Assembly: GCA_023376005.1 (NCBI GenBank)
Contig: CM042181.1
Span: 21,973,314-22,037,313, forward strand
Reading direction: 5' to 3'
DNA: 64,000 nucleotides
From: Doryteuthis pealeii
Taxonomy: Eukaryota; Mollusca; Cephalopoda; Myopsida; Loliginidae
Of the stretch, positions 42,260-52,030 are shown one piece after another. Under the pieces are notes generated by a model that saw only the letters and a list, made by a program, of their open reading frames with translations, made no database searches and was not told the DNA's origin. Position 1 is the stretch's first letter, and every line of letters starts with the position of its first letter. The translations under genes and the position numbers were made by a program.

Positions 42260-42782
42260 GGAAATGAATCCGACAATATGAGGAAAAAGTGAGTAAAGAA
42301 AAGAAATGTAGATGGATAAAAATGAATTTTATCGATATCACTTTAATCGATATCACACATGTGTTTCGGTCTGTTTATCAAAATGTATACGGATTTACGT
42401 TATTATTATTATTAAAATAATCAGATGGAGTTGAAATGATGATGATAATAATAATAGGAAAAATGTATAAAATGTTCCGTACACAGAGAGATTTTTTACG
42501 ACCTTCATCAGAGTGGTATTTTTATTTTTTGAGTTGGAAATACTACTCTGATGAAGGTCGGCAAAATCTGTGTACGGAACATTTTATACATTTTTCCTAT
42601 TGTTATTATTATCATCATCATTTCAAATCCATCTGATTATTTTAATAATAATAATAACGTAAATCCGTATACATTTTGATAAACGGACCGAAACACATGT
42701 GTAAGTGATATTGATTAAAAGTGATATCGATAAAATTCATTTTTATCCATCTACATTTCTTTTCTTTACTCATTTTTTCCTC

Positions 42783-42790
<8 letters not shown>
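42260..42790. repeat. Inverted dimer of H1-type hammerhead modules
   Basis: Arms of ~260 bp (42265-42527 and 42540-42790) are reverse complements, including the ATCGATATCAC and CCATCTACATTTCTT flanks. The left copy has lost several bases of stem I. A (TA)n array starts at 42788. Confidence 0.9.
42545..42716 (+). ncRNA. Hammerhead-like ribozyme, H1 family
   Basis: Plus strand: CTGATGA and GGTC, a ~115 nt insert with complementary GTACGG / CCGTATAC blocks, GACC, GAAA, CAC / GTG and UA. Stem I is only partly paired (ACT / AGT). Confidence 0.5.

Positions 42791-42839
<49 letters not shown>
42786..42839. repeat. (TA)n microsatellite
   Basis: Right border of the inverted dimer. Confidence 0.97.
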
Positions 42840-42841
<2 letters not shown>

Positions 42842-43299
42842 TTTTTGGGGTTGAGGCAGTTGTAACCCTTTGCAGAGTGAATACAGTCAGTCTATTCTAA
42901 ACCACGCCAACAGGGCGGTTAAAATACTCGGAGATTCCATGCCCCCCTCCCCGCATCCTAATATGCAACGTTGTTGCATCAAGTGATATTAATGTTAGAT
43001 GACTTGTGTTCTGTCTCTCTCTCTCTCCCAACTGTGCAGCAGCGAGTGACTGCACCACGGGACCAGCAAACACCACACCCAACGCCAGCATCAACGGGGC
43101 ACACACACACACACACACATTTCTCCTGTGAAAATAAATATACACACGTGTAGATGTGTTTGTCTAGGTGATTCAAGAAAGCGACATTTGCTTTTTTGCA
43201 GTCAAAAGGACCGACGTTGAGAGCCACCGAGTGCAACTAGATTAGTTGATTCGGTTTGTTGTATTAAAGGCATGAAATATACTAAACAGGTATGGATGT
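42840..43299. other. Unassigned sequence with short CA run
   Basis: Contains TCTC and CA runs (43012-43028, 43100-43120). No family or gene recognised. Confidence 0.4.
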
Positions 43300-43529
43300 T
43301 AAGAATAGCCTAGAGTATAAGGCGTCGGCGAGTCTAGGATCTTTTGAAGACGTAAGCACATATTCATTATGGAATATGCTTGTAGATGTCTTATTCATTA
43401 CGTGGGAGTCATTTTGTTGTTGGGGTTTTTTTTTTTTTTTGTTTTTTTTTTTTCTTTGAGAGGTGTTTTTTTTTTGGAGGGGTTGTTTTTTGTTTTTTTT
43501 TTTTGTTTTTGTGAGAGGGTTAAATCTTT

Positions 43530-43800
43530 TGGTTAATAAGACATGTCACGTCGACATAAACACATGGGAGGCTTGTGCAGAAGACCGTGGGACCTGGCGC
43601 CTCCTCGTCAAACAAGGAACAAAAAGAAGTGAAAAAGAGAGGAAAGAAGCCGCCACAAAAAAGAGAGCTAAAAGGAAGGAGAGACAACAGCACCCCCAAC
43701 ACCTACAGAAAGCATCACCTTTTGTTTGCAATCACTGTATCAGAGACTGCCATTCAAAGATCGGTCTGTTCAGCCACTCACGTAGCTGTAGGTAAGAAAA
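43530..43800 (+). pseudogene. LINE C-terminus with terminal zinc finger
   Basis: Frame from about 43535: TWEACAEDRGTWRLLVKQG, then a lysine/arginine-rich linker. FVCNHCIRDCHSKIGLFSHSRSC follows in the order C-X2-C-X12-H-X4-C, ending at a stop near 43793. This is the C-terminal zinc-finger end of the same LINE type as 35300-36060. Only about 85 codons remain, joined upstream to T/G-rich sequence. Confidence 0.8.
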
Positions 43801-43884
43801 ACAATTTTAATGGATACTACGCCATCGTCTTAAATAGAAGGAAAGTTGTAAACAGAATAAGAACCATAATAGGAAGGTATTTAC

Positions 43885-44003
43885 CCAACTCATTTGCCAC
43901 GGGTAGGATATGAAACGCGTTCGCATGTGTGGGGCATCCATCGAGGGTCGAACTCGCCATTCAGAAGTAATGACACTATGAGTCTAGCTTGTTAACCATT
44001 ACA
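43885..44003 (-). repeat. tRNA-derived SINE head (SINE-5)
   Basis: Minus strand: GGTGTAATGGTTAACAAGC (A-box region) and GAGTTCGACCC (B-box-like). A near-identical copy lies at 44230-44355, so SINE-1 between them is bracketed by two SINE-5 copies. Confidence 0.7.
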
Positions 44004-44004
44004 C

Positions 44005-44225
44005 CAAGAATCTCAAGGTTTCAGGTTTGATACCGACCCTCGCCAACTCAGCATATGAGTAGCACAGTAATCTGTGCGGTAAAGTAAGGAGCTGATGGTA
44101 TGTGTAGCGCTCCATGTCAGTGGCAAAAACAATCTCTTTGGTCTAGTGCGAGGGAAAAGGGGGTAGACTCCCTCGCTGTCTCGCTGATACCAACTTTTGG
44201 CCACCCCAACGACGACTCACTTTAT
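44005..44225 (+). repeat. SINE-1 copy lacking its 5' end
   Basis: Starts inside the tRNA-like region (AATCTCAAGGTTTCAGG, a decayed B box) and runs through CATATGAGTAGCACAG, CTGTGCGGTAAAGTAAGG, TAGACTCCCTCGCTGTC and GGCCACCCCAACGACG. Confidence 0.8.
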
Positions 44226-44229
44226 TTAC

Positions 44230-44355
44230 CCAACTCGTTAACCACGGGTAGGATATGAAACGAGGTCGGGTGTGTAGGGCATCCATCGAGGATCGAACTC
44301 GCCATTCAGAAGTAATGACACTATGAGTTTAGCTTGTTAACCATTACACCACAAA
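44230..44355 (-). repeat. tRNA-derived SINE head (SINE-5), second copy
   Basis: Same boxes as 43885-44003 with few differences. A direct duplicate spaced ~345 bp away. Confidence 0.7.
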
Positions 44356-44359
44356 GGGA

Positions 44360-44700
44360 CGTCTTTTGCTTTGCCTTACCCCATTCGTCACGGAATAGCC
44401 TAGTGTGTAAGGCGCCGGCGAGTCTAGGATCTTTCAGCACATAGTCATTATGGAATATGGTTAACGATGTCTTATTCATTACGTGGGAGACATTTTATTT
44501 TTTTGTTTTATTTTTATTTTTTGGGGTGAGAGGGTTAAGTTTTTTTTAGGTTAATAAGAATTTGGTTGAATATTAAAAGTTACGTAGGAGTCCTTTTGGT
44601 TTTGTTTGTTTTATTTTTCTTTGAGCTGTTTTTTTTTTGGGGGGGGAGGGTTAAGTCTTTTGGTTAATAAGTACCATAATAGGCTGGTATTTACTCAACA
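44360..44700. repeat. Duplicated segment and T/G-rich sequence
   Basis: The second copy of the 43300 block (44392-44500), then low-complexity T/G runs. GTACCATAATAGGCTGGTATTTACTC near 44672 resembles 43865-43890, indicating further local duplication. Confidence 0.6.
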
Positions 44701-45240
44701 AGGACCGACTTAGCTCAGTCGGTAACGCATCAGCCTAGGAACCTCAAGGTTTCAGGTTCGATACCGGCCCTCGCCAACTCAGCATATGAGTAGCACAGAG
44801 ATCTGTGCGGTAAAGTAAGGAGCTGATGGTAGGTGTAACCTTGGTTAGGCAACCGGTCTGGGGGAAGGAAAACTCTGGATTCAAACCTATTGAACTCCAC
44901 TTAAGAAATTGACCTTGTGTCACATCCTGTTCGTTCGGAGGGGTTGGTTTTTAAATGGAGGTGCGTGCGCGAATGTTTAGAGTCGTGGGAAATGGACTCG
45001 TCGACCCGAGTTCAATTCCTGGACGAAGCTGTTTGCATTTCACATGGCGCTAATACCCTTGGGAAAGCTATGAATCCATTTCACCCTCCAGCTATGAGCA
45101 AATAGCAGGACAGACTGGGCTCTTTAACCATGCCCATGTAACCAGTCTAGGAGAAGGAAAACTCTGAATTCAAACCTGTTGAACTCTGCTTAAGAAATTG
45201 ACCTTGTGTCGCATCCTGCTCGTGCGGAGGGGTTGGTCAA
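44700..45240 (+). repeat. SINE-1 head fused to SINE-2 tail, then a SINE-2 copy
   Basis: 44701-44837 is SINE-1 with A box TAGCTCAGTCGG (44711-44722) and B box GTTCGATAC (44756-44764). At 44838 it switches to the SINE-2 body (CCTTGGTTAGGCAACC). A second SINE-2 follows (44935-45235) with TGGACTCGTCGACCC, GAGTTCAATTCC, TGAATCCATTTCACCC and the TTGACCTTGTGTCGCATCC tail. Confidence 0.8.
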
Positions 45241-46057
45241 TATACATACGTTTCTTTCTTTCTTTCTATCTTTCCAGATTTCTTTTTCTTTGCACCTTTC
45301 TTTCTTTCTTTCTTTCTTACGGGGTCCTATCATTACCCCTTAATAATCCCTACCCATTGCCTTGTGCCGGATTTGGCGATGCATACTGCTCTGTCTAATC
45401 CGACATTTTCGCTACAATTAGTCTTGCGCTAGCGAAAAGAGGATAGACTCCCTCGCTGTCCTGGTTTCTTTAAACCATTATTTCTTACTGTCGTTCTTTT
45501 TTTCTTTCTTTCTTTCTTTCCACCTTTTTCTCTCTTTTTTCTTTCTTTCCTTCTTTCTTACCTTTTACCTTTCTTTCTTTCTAACTTTCTTTTTTCTTTG
45601 CGCCTTTCGTTCTTTCTTACGAGGTTCTATCATTACCTCCTTAATAATCCCCCCTCGTGGCCTTGTGCTGGACATGACAATGCGTAGAGTTTTGTCCAAT
45701 CCAACATTTTCGCTACAATTAGATTTGAGCTAGCGAAAAGGGGATAGACTTCTTCGCTGTCCTGGTTTCTTTAAACCATCATTTCTTATTGTCGTTCTTT
45801 CTTTCTTTCTTTCTTAGACATTTTTTCTTTCTTTCTTTCTTCCTTTCTTTTTTTTTCACCTTTGTTTGTTTGTTTCTTTCTTTCTTAAGAGGTTCTATTA
45901 TTACCTCTTAATAATCCCCCCCTCGTGGCCTTGTGCCGGACTTGGCAATGCGTAGAGTTTTTTTTTTTTTTTACTAATCCGACATTTTCGCTACAATTAG
46001 TCTTGCTCTAGCGAAAAGGGGATAGACTCCCTCGCTGTCCTGGTTTCTTTAAACCGT

Positions 46058-46089
<32 letters not shown>

Positions 46090-46835
46090 AGACTTTTCTT
46101 TACACCTTTCTTTTTCTCTTTCTTTTTCTCTTTCTTTCTTATTCTCGTTCTTTCTTTCTTTCTTTTTTTCTTTCTTTCTTTCTTTCTTAAGAGGTTCTAT
46201 CATTACCTCTTAATAATCCCCCCTCATGGCCTTGTGCCGGACTTGGCAATGCGTAATTTTTTTTTTCTAATCCAACATTTTCGCTACAATTAGTCTTGCA
46301 CTAGCGAAAAGGGGATAGACTCCCTCGCTGTCCTGGTTTCTTTAAACCATTTCTTTCTTTCTTTCTTTCTTTCTTTCTTTTACACTTTCTTTTTTCTCTT
46401 TCTTTTTCTTTTTCTTTCTTATTCTCGTTCTTTCTTTCTTTCTTTCTTTCTTTCTTAAGAGGTACTCTCATTACCTCTTAATAATCCCCCCCTCATTTTC
46501 GCTATGATTAGTCTAGCGCTAGCGAAAAGGGGATAGACTTCCTCGCTATCCTGGTTTCTTTGAACTATTATTTCTTACGGTTCTTTCTTTCTTTTTTCTT
46601 TCTTTCTTTAAAACTTCATTTCTTATTCTCGTTCTTTGTTTGATTGTTTCTTTCTTTTTTCTTTGCACCTTTCTTTCTCTCTTTCTTTCTTTCTCTCTTT
46701 CTTTCTTTCTTTCTTTCTTAAGAGGTTCTATAATTACCTCTTAATAACCCCCCCCCCCTCATGGCCTTGTGCCGGACTTGGCAATGCGTAGTGTTTTGTC
46801 CAATCCAACATTTTCGCTACGATTAGTGAATGTGC
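45238..46835 (+). repeat. Satellite of ~265-300 bp units with (TTTC)n, about six copies
   Basis: Units share CATTACCTCTTAATAATCC (45332, 45631, 45899, 46201, 46469, 46732), GGCCTTGTGCCGGACTTGG, CATTTTCGCTACAATTAG, CTAGCGAAAAGGGGATAGAC, CTCGCTGTCCTGG and long TTTC runs. The CTAGCG...CTCGCTGTC block is the 3' tail of SINE-1, so the satellite grew from a SINE-1 end plus a TTTC microsatellite. Confidence 0.9.
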
Positions 46836-46899
46836 GCCAACAAAGTCTCGCCCATTTGTTGTCTGTACTCCTAACCGTTCTTATTATAAGACTAAGAGA

Positions 46900-46932
<33 letters not shown>

Positions 46933-47284
46933 CAAAACAAGATAAATGGGAAAGGAACAGTAGCGTCTGAAGTGTGACGTTGAATCTGTTTGAGCAATGG
47001 GATCTAATTTTAGCACCATGTCTGCCAACTTTTGAAAAACATGCAGAAAGATTCGACCCAAAATCTCAATAATTAAAAACGACCAACTCGCTGATTTGCT
47101 GTAACATTAAAAAACATAATTACATCCGATGGAATGCCGTTTTGTCCGACTGCGTTATGCAACTAATTCGCTTCCTTGCCAACGAATATCATCAGCCTTA
47201 ATTCCAGATGCACAATAAGACAAAGACCTTCCCTGAGGACTGTAATACATAAAAATAGACTTTATTCCGACACGCTAGCTTATG
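46836..47284. other. Unassigned sequence with (ATT)n
   Basis: (ATT)n at 46898-46928. The rest contains ATTCGCTTCCTTGCC and GACTGTAATACATAAAAATAG blocks, the second echoed at 47884 and 48436, implying an unnamed dispersed repeat. Confidence 0.45.
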
Positions 47285-47835
47285 AAGTATTTCATAGTTA
47301 TTCTCTGAATTTTTTAGATGAGGCTTGATGATTTGTATTATTTGTATTATTCGGACTATTGTCCTCATCTTTATTGTTATCTACACTATTTCTCTGAATT
47401 TTTGAGATGGGTTTGATAATTTGTATTATTTTGAATTATTCAGACTATTGTCCTCATCTTTATTGTTATCTACACTATTTCTCTGAATTTTTGAGATGGG
47501 GTTTGATAATTTGGATTATTTGTATTATTCGGACTATTGTCCTCATCTTTATTGTTATCCATACTATTTCTCTGAATTTTTTAGATGAGGTTTGATAATT
47601 TGTATTATTTGTATTATTTGGACTATTGTCCTTATCTTTCTTTGTTATCTACACTATTTCTCTGAATTTTTTAGATGAGGCTTGATAATTTGGATTATTT
47701 GGATTATTCGAACTATTGTCCTCATCTTTCTTTGTTATCTACACTATTTCTCTGAATCTTTTAGATGAAGCTTGATAATTTGGATCATTTAGATTATTCC
47801 GACTATTGTCCTCATCTTTATTGTTATTTATACAA
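47285..47835 (-). repeat. ~90 bp minisatellite, six copies
   Basis: Each unit has TCTGAATTTTTTAGATG, a GATAATTTG or GATGATTTG block, and GGACTATTGTCCTCATC with TTATTGTTATC, at ~90 bp spacing. GGACTATTGTCC is an inverted repeat. The unit equals the tail of the tRNA/hammerhead SINE (2100-2280, 54235-54310). Confidence 0.92.
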
Positions 47836-48102
47836 TGTATCAGCATTATTAGTATATGCACAATAAGACAAAGAACTTCCCTGAGAACTGAAATACATCC
47901 TCTGAACACACCTTCGCCTATGAAGATTCCGCCCTGTCGACTAGGGCGTTAGAATACCCGACTGCACCTCTGCAGAGGGTAAGACTCCCCCAATGTTGGC
48001 CGTGGTTGGCGATCTGTGATGCTTAAGGACGGAACACTGGATGAATAGTCTATGACATGTAACACTCCACTTTGGCCCTTTCTTGGGCTAGACGGGCGGT
48101 CG
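47836..48102 (+). repeat. Dispersed repeat shared with 58300-58460
   Basis: The GAGGGTAAGACTCCCCCAAT and GATGCTTAAGGACGGAA blocks occur in reverse orientation at about 58430-58452 and 58380-58400. No function or class recognised. Confidence 0.6.
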
Positions 48103-48855
48103 GAGAGGCCCCCTCCGATTAATCGGCTGGTCACGTCAAGCCCTAGCACCTATAAGATTGCCCCAAACCTATTGCCCTTATTGCAAGCTCCACCCCTTTT
48201 TATCTTATGAGTGCTAGAAGACGGTGGCTGAGGGTCTACATGTCCTGGGAATAACGTTAAACTCTATCTTATGGTGAGGTTCCAGTTTTGGAGGTTTGGG
48301 GAATGTGGAACACTTTCATCACCATTGCTCCCTAGTCCACTCTGACCCGCAGTGGTAGTACCTGTTAGGGTCCCATCTATGGGTTAAACAGAAAAATGTT
48401 TATTTACAACACGACAAAGACCTTTCATGAGGGCTAAAATACACAGAAAATAGACTTTGCTCCGACACGCTAGGCAATGAAGTGTTTCATAGTTGCCCTT
48501 CACCAAGATGTCCCAACCCTCAACCCTTTTTATTCTATACGTACTAGAAGGGGGTGGTTGAAGGTCTTATAGTCCTGTGTATGACGTTAAACTCTACATG
48601 ATAGTGAGTTTTCAACTTCTTGGTCTCTTGCAGTGTGGGGAGTGCCATTTTATTGCCATTAATCTGACGTCCACTCTGACCCGGAGTGGTAGTACCCGTT
48701 TGGGTCCCATCTATGCGCTAAATAGAACAAAATGAGTTTTTAAAAATGTGTTTAAAAAGATTGGGTCAAAAAAAAGTTCAGTACCCATCAAATGAATTAA
48801 ATAAAACGTCTTCGGCATAAAATGACTCAACAAGGGTTGACATGCCGTAAAATCC
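48103..48855 (+). repeat. Two SINE-3 copies in tandem
   Basis: Copy 1 (48103-48400) begins GGCCCCCTCCGATTAATCGG and ends at GGTCCCATCTATGGG. Copy 2 (about 48500-48855) has CCCAACCCTC, CACTCTGACCCGG and the complete 3' hairpin CGGCAT ... ATGCCG (48811-48850). Both follow the order seen in the complete element at 12125-12534. Confidence 0.8.
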
Positions 48856-48861
48856 AAGGGA

Positions 48862-49335
48862 GGCTGCAGACCAACTTTAAGAAAGTCTAGAAAGGAACAA
48901 GTCATTATGTCCCGATTATGCATTGGTCATACAAAACTAACACACTCTTATATACTCAAACAAGAACAACAGCCACAATGTGAAACATGTCAAACACCCT
49001 TGACAGTTAAACACTTATTGATGGAATGCAGATTTTTTGCTCCCATCAGAAAACATTATTTTAAAGCAAACAATATGAAGGACCTATTTGAAAATGTTAA
49101 CATAGAGGATATTTTCTCCTTTTTGAGGGAAATAAAATTATACCATAGAATATAGACATGAAACAAATCAATGCCATACAGTATGATTCCCAATAATGCT
49201 AACACATTGTTAAAACCAATTACTAAAAGTATATATATAAATACACAATATGTAAACACCCCAACCGCTAGGCATGATATAACCCTGGACGGGTTGATAT
49301 GCCGTTAAAATCAATAAACCAAACCAAACCATCTA
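48862..49335 (+). pseudogene. LINE 3' end with CCHC motif and SINE-3-type tail
   Basis: The frame from 48907 reads RLCIGHTKLTHSYILKQEQ, then CETCQTPLTVKHLLMEC (C-X2-C-X7-H-X4-C) and FLREIKLYHRI before a stop at 49153. This is the RNase-H-distal C-terminus seen in Jockey/I-type LINEs. The 3' UTR then ends in a hairpin (GGCAT...ACCC / GGGTT...ATGCC, 49271-49304) and an AAACC-rich tail, the same end as SINE-3. It is 5'-truncated: only about 83 codons are left. The ORF itself is intact to its stop, so it may be relatively young. Confidence 0.8.
49271..49304 (+). promoter_or_regulatory. 3' hairpin shared by LINE and SINE-3
   Basis: The outer stem GGCAT / ATGCC and inner stem AACCC / GGGTT are retained in most SINE-3 tails. 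Presumed reverse-transcriptase recognition signal, by analogy with other LINE/SINE pairs. Confidence 0.6.
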
Positions 49336-49484
49336 GATTTCTTATCCTATCAATGCTAGAACAGGTTAGCCTATCCGTATTATTTTATCCATAGCTGTGG
49401 AAGAATAGTTGGATCTATGTCATTTTAACAAAGTCAGTTGTTTATAAACAGTTTTATGGTTTCAAGTAATTAGTAATAATCGCC

Positions 49485-49737
49485 TTGTCGGTGGGGCTTA
49501 GAATATACTGGTTGTATCCCTGTTGTAAGGGAGGATATCTTCCCTATAAGGAAGTTGGACTCGCCCAACGAAACATATAAAAGATACACGAGAGTAGTCA
49601 TAGTAGCTAGTCTTGCTAACAGAGTATTTATTACTGTTGTTTGAAGAACTGCGTGTTGGATTCTATTTATTATAATAAACCTATTTGTTAACCTTTTCCG
49701 GATTCAATGTTGTTTATTAATAAACTCAGTCATGACA
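49485..49737 (+). mobile_element. Possible solo LTR
   Basis: Begins TGTCGG and ends TGACA. It contains a TATA-like ATATAAAAGATAC (about 49577) and AATAAA signals (49674 and 49717), an order expected of an LTR. No target-site duplication, primer-binding site or second LTR was found, so this is tentative. Confidence 0.3.
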
Positions 49738-49739
49738 AT

Positions 49740-50264
49740 CCCCTGCAAAATGTTTTTAAAACAAAATGGGGTCCTGTGTTACATAATTATTAGATACCTA
49801 GTATTTATGTGCAATAGTGTAGAAATAAAAATGGCTGTTATAAGTTACAGCCCACGGCCTTGAAGGATGAGTGACAAGGCTTGACCTCAGTCCTAACCTT
49901 CCGGTGGATACCGTGAGAATCGGTGGAGGAGACCCTCTTCCGGTTTAGATTAGAAATATATTTTAGTCGGTCGGTGAGAAACCACGACGGTGGTGAGTCG
50001 TGTTATACACGTGGCCGACTCGATCTGCGCAAGTAGTCTGGTGGGGGATTTCAAGAATAAAATATGATCAAAGTAAATCGAAGTCTTGTGTTATTATCTA
50101 AAAACTACCAATGACCCAGAGAAATCCCCAATAGAAGACCAGACCCGAAGTCCCCAAGAAAGTCCAGACCTTAGAAGATTCCAGACCAAGACAAGATGTT
50201 ATAAGATTCCAAAGACGACCAGAAGAATAAAGTAAGTAAAGAAGAAAAGAAGAAGGGTATACAA
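49740..50264. other. Unassigned sequence
   Basis: Moderate GC, no repeats recognised. Repeated AGACC words occur near 50139-50215. No credible ORF. Confidence 0.4.
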
Positions 50265-50545
50265 CACCTGGACATGACACTAAACTGCATCTGATAGTGA
50301 GGCTACAGTTCAAGAGCTCTGGGGAGTGTGGAGTACCCCTTTATTGCTATTAATCCGAATTCAACTCTGACCCGGGGTGGTTGTACATGTTAGGGTCCCA
50401 TCCATAGGTTAAATAAAAATGAGTTTTAAAAAATGTATTAAAAAATTAAGTTTTTAAAAAATTGAATACCCATCAATCATGAAGGGAAAAAAAGGTCTAC
50501 GGCATAAAATAATCCAATGAGGGTTGGCATGCCGTAAATAAAAAA
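50265..50545 (+). repeat. SINE-3 copy, 5'-truncated
   Basis: Starts in the middle of SINE-3 (GACACTAAACTGCATCTGAT), passes GAACTCTGACCCGG-like sequence and ends with the CGGCAT ... ATGCCG hairpin (50500-50537). Confidence 0.75.
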
Positions 50546-50659
50546 ATTATCAAAAAAAAAACAACATTACCGAATTCTTGGCGAGGCCCACATTCACATC
50601 CAGATCTTTTTTCCAGTTCCATAGTCTTACTTCTTTCTTATTGGGATAAATTTTTCTCA

Positions 50660-50815
50660 TAGAGTATTTTAGATCATATGGATTATTCGGACTATTGTCC
50701 TCATCTTTATTGTTATCTACACAACGTTTTGCTCAATTTGTCCTCCGGTCTTCTTTAAGTATTTCTTGCCGATGTCTGGAGCCTTCATGTCCGAGTTCGA
50801 AAAGAAGGTTCCCAA
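50660..50815 (-). repeat. Fragment of tRNA/hammerhead-like SINE
   Basis: GGATTATTCGGACTATTGTCC, ATCTACACAACG, then a decayed CCTCCGGTCTTCTTTAAG where the hammerhead-like motif would be. Confidence 0.65.
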
Positions 50816-52030
50816 ATCCGCAAAGTTCTTTTAGAAAATCTTGAATACCCACCAAGAAGGAATAAAATAAAATGTCTTTGGCATTAAATAACCCAACAAC
50901 GGTTGACATGCCGTGAAATCCAACCTACCAACCTTATTTTTTCGTCACCAATATTTGTTGTTCCGTGATTCTAATATGGCTTTCGTTAAAAATCATGTCT
51001 TCGAGAATCCACCATTCGCTTCATTAATGGATCTCTGGAAGTGAGGCGTATCCCTTCATCCCCCATTGCTCCCAGACCCATTCTGACCCGGGAAGGTAGT
51101 ACCTGTTAGGATCCCACCATCTATGGGTAAATAGAAAAGCTGAGTTTAAAAATGGGTTAAATGATTGGATTAAAAAAAATTTTTTAAATACCCATCAAGA
51201 ATGAATAAAACAAAACGTCTTCGCTATAAAATAACCCAAGGGTTGATATTCCGTAAAATCTAATCGCCCAACCAACCAACCAACCAAACAACTACTACTC
51301 TGGGTCTGCGTGAACCTGTGATTAATGACAATGAAGGGGTACTCCACACATCCCAGGCCTCCAAAACTGAAACATCACTACTAGATGTAGTTTAGCGTTG
51401 TAGCTAGGACACTAAATTGGTAGAATAATTTTCATTAATTTGTTGTTTCGTGATTCCAGCATGTGCATCGTTAAAAATCGCGCCTTCTAGAATTCCACCA
51501 TTAAGAATTTTATTGTCTTTCTTCCAGTTCAAAATAACCCAACGAGAGTTGACATGCCGTAAAATACAACAAATCTACCAATACTGATAACTTTCAATTA
51601 AACAGAAAAAATGTTTTAAAAATTTGAGTTTTTTTTTTAATCTTGAATACCCATCAAGATTAAATAAAACAAAATATCATCGGCATAAAATAACCCAACA
51701 AGGGTTCATATGCAGTTAAAAAAAACGAAAAAATATGTTTAAAAAATATGTTTAAAAAATATGTTTAAAAATATGTTTAAAAAATTGAGTTTTTAAAAAA
51801 ATTAAATGCCCATCAATAATGAATAAAACAAAATATCATCGACATAAAATAACCCAACAAGGGTTCATATGCAGTTAAAAAAACGAAAAAATATGTTTAA
51901 AAAATATGTTTAAAAAATTGAGTTTTAAAAAATTAAATACCCATCAATAATGAATAAAACAAAATATCCTCGACATAAAATAACCCAACAATGGTTCATA
52001 TGCAGTAACAAAAAAAAAACCAAAAAAAAA
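50816..52030 (+). repeat. Array of SINE-3 tails and a ~90 bp module
   Basis: SINE-3 3' hairpins or remnants occur at about 50878-50920, 51035-51250 (longer copy), 51535-51570, 51675-51715, 51835-51880 and 51965-52005. Between them lies a module with GATTCCAATATGGCTTTCG or a close variant (50970, 51455, 52075, 52565). AAATATGTTTAAAA runs form a small local tandem repeat (51730-51920). A minus-strand SINE-3 piece is at 51300-51420. Confidence 0.75.

Larger units (their letters stand above)
43300..44500 (+). repeat. Segmental direct duplication, ~1.09 kb spacing
   Basis: 43300-43420 and 44392-44500 share AATAGCCTAG, GCGAGTCTAGGATC, TTCATTACGTGGGAG and the following T-rich run. GAATAGCCTAG plus AAGGCGNCGGCGAG looks like the head of another tRNA-derived repeat. 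Confidence 0.75.

Noticed and set aside
42350..42530. Fourth H1-type hammerhead on the minus strand
   Set aside because: Bases between stem III and stem I are deleted (CATGTGTGATATC instead of the AGTGA strand), so stem I cannot form.
40690..47835. CRISPR-like direct repeat arrays
   Set aside because: Repeats are contiguous or carry no unique spacers, and the genome is eukaryotic; these are minisatellites.
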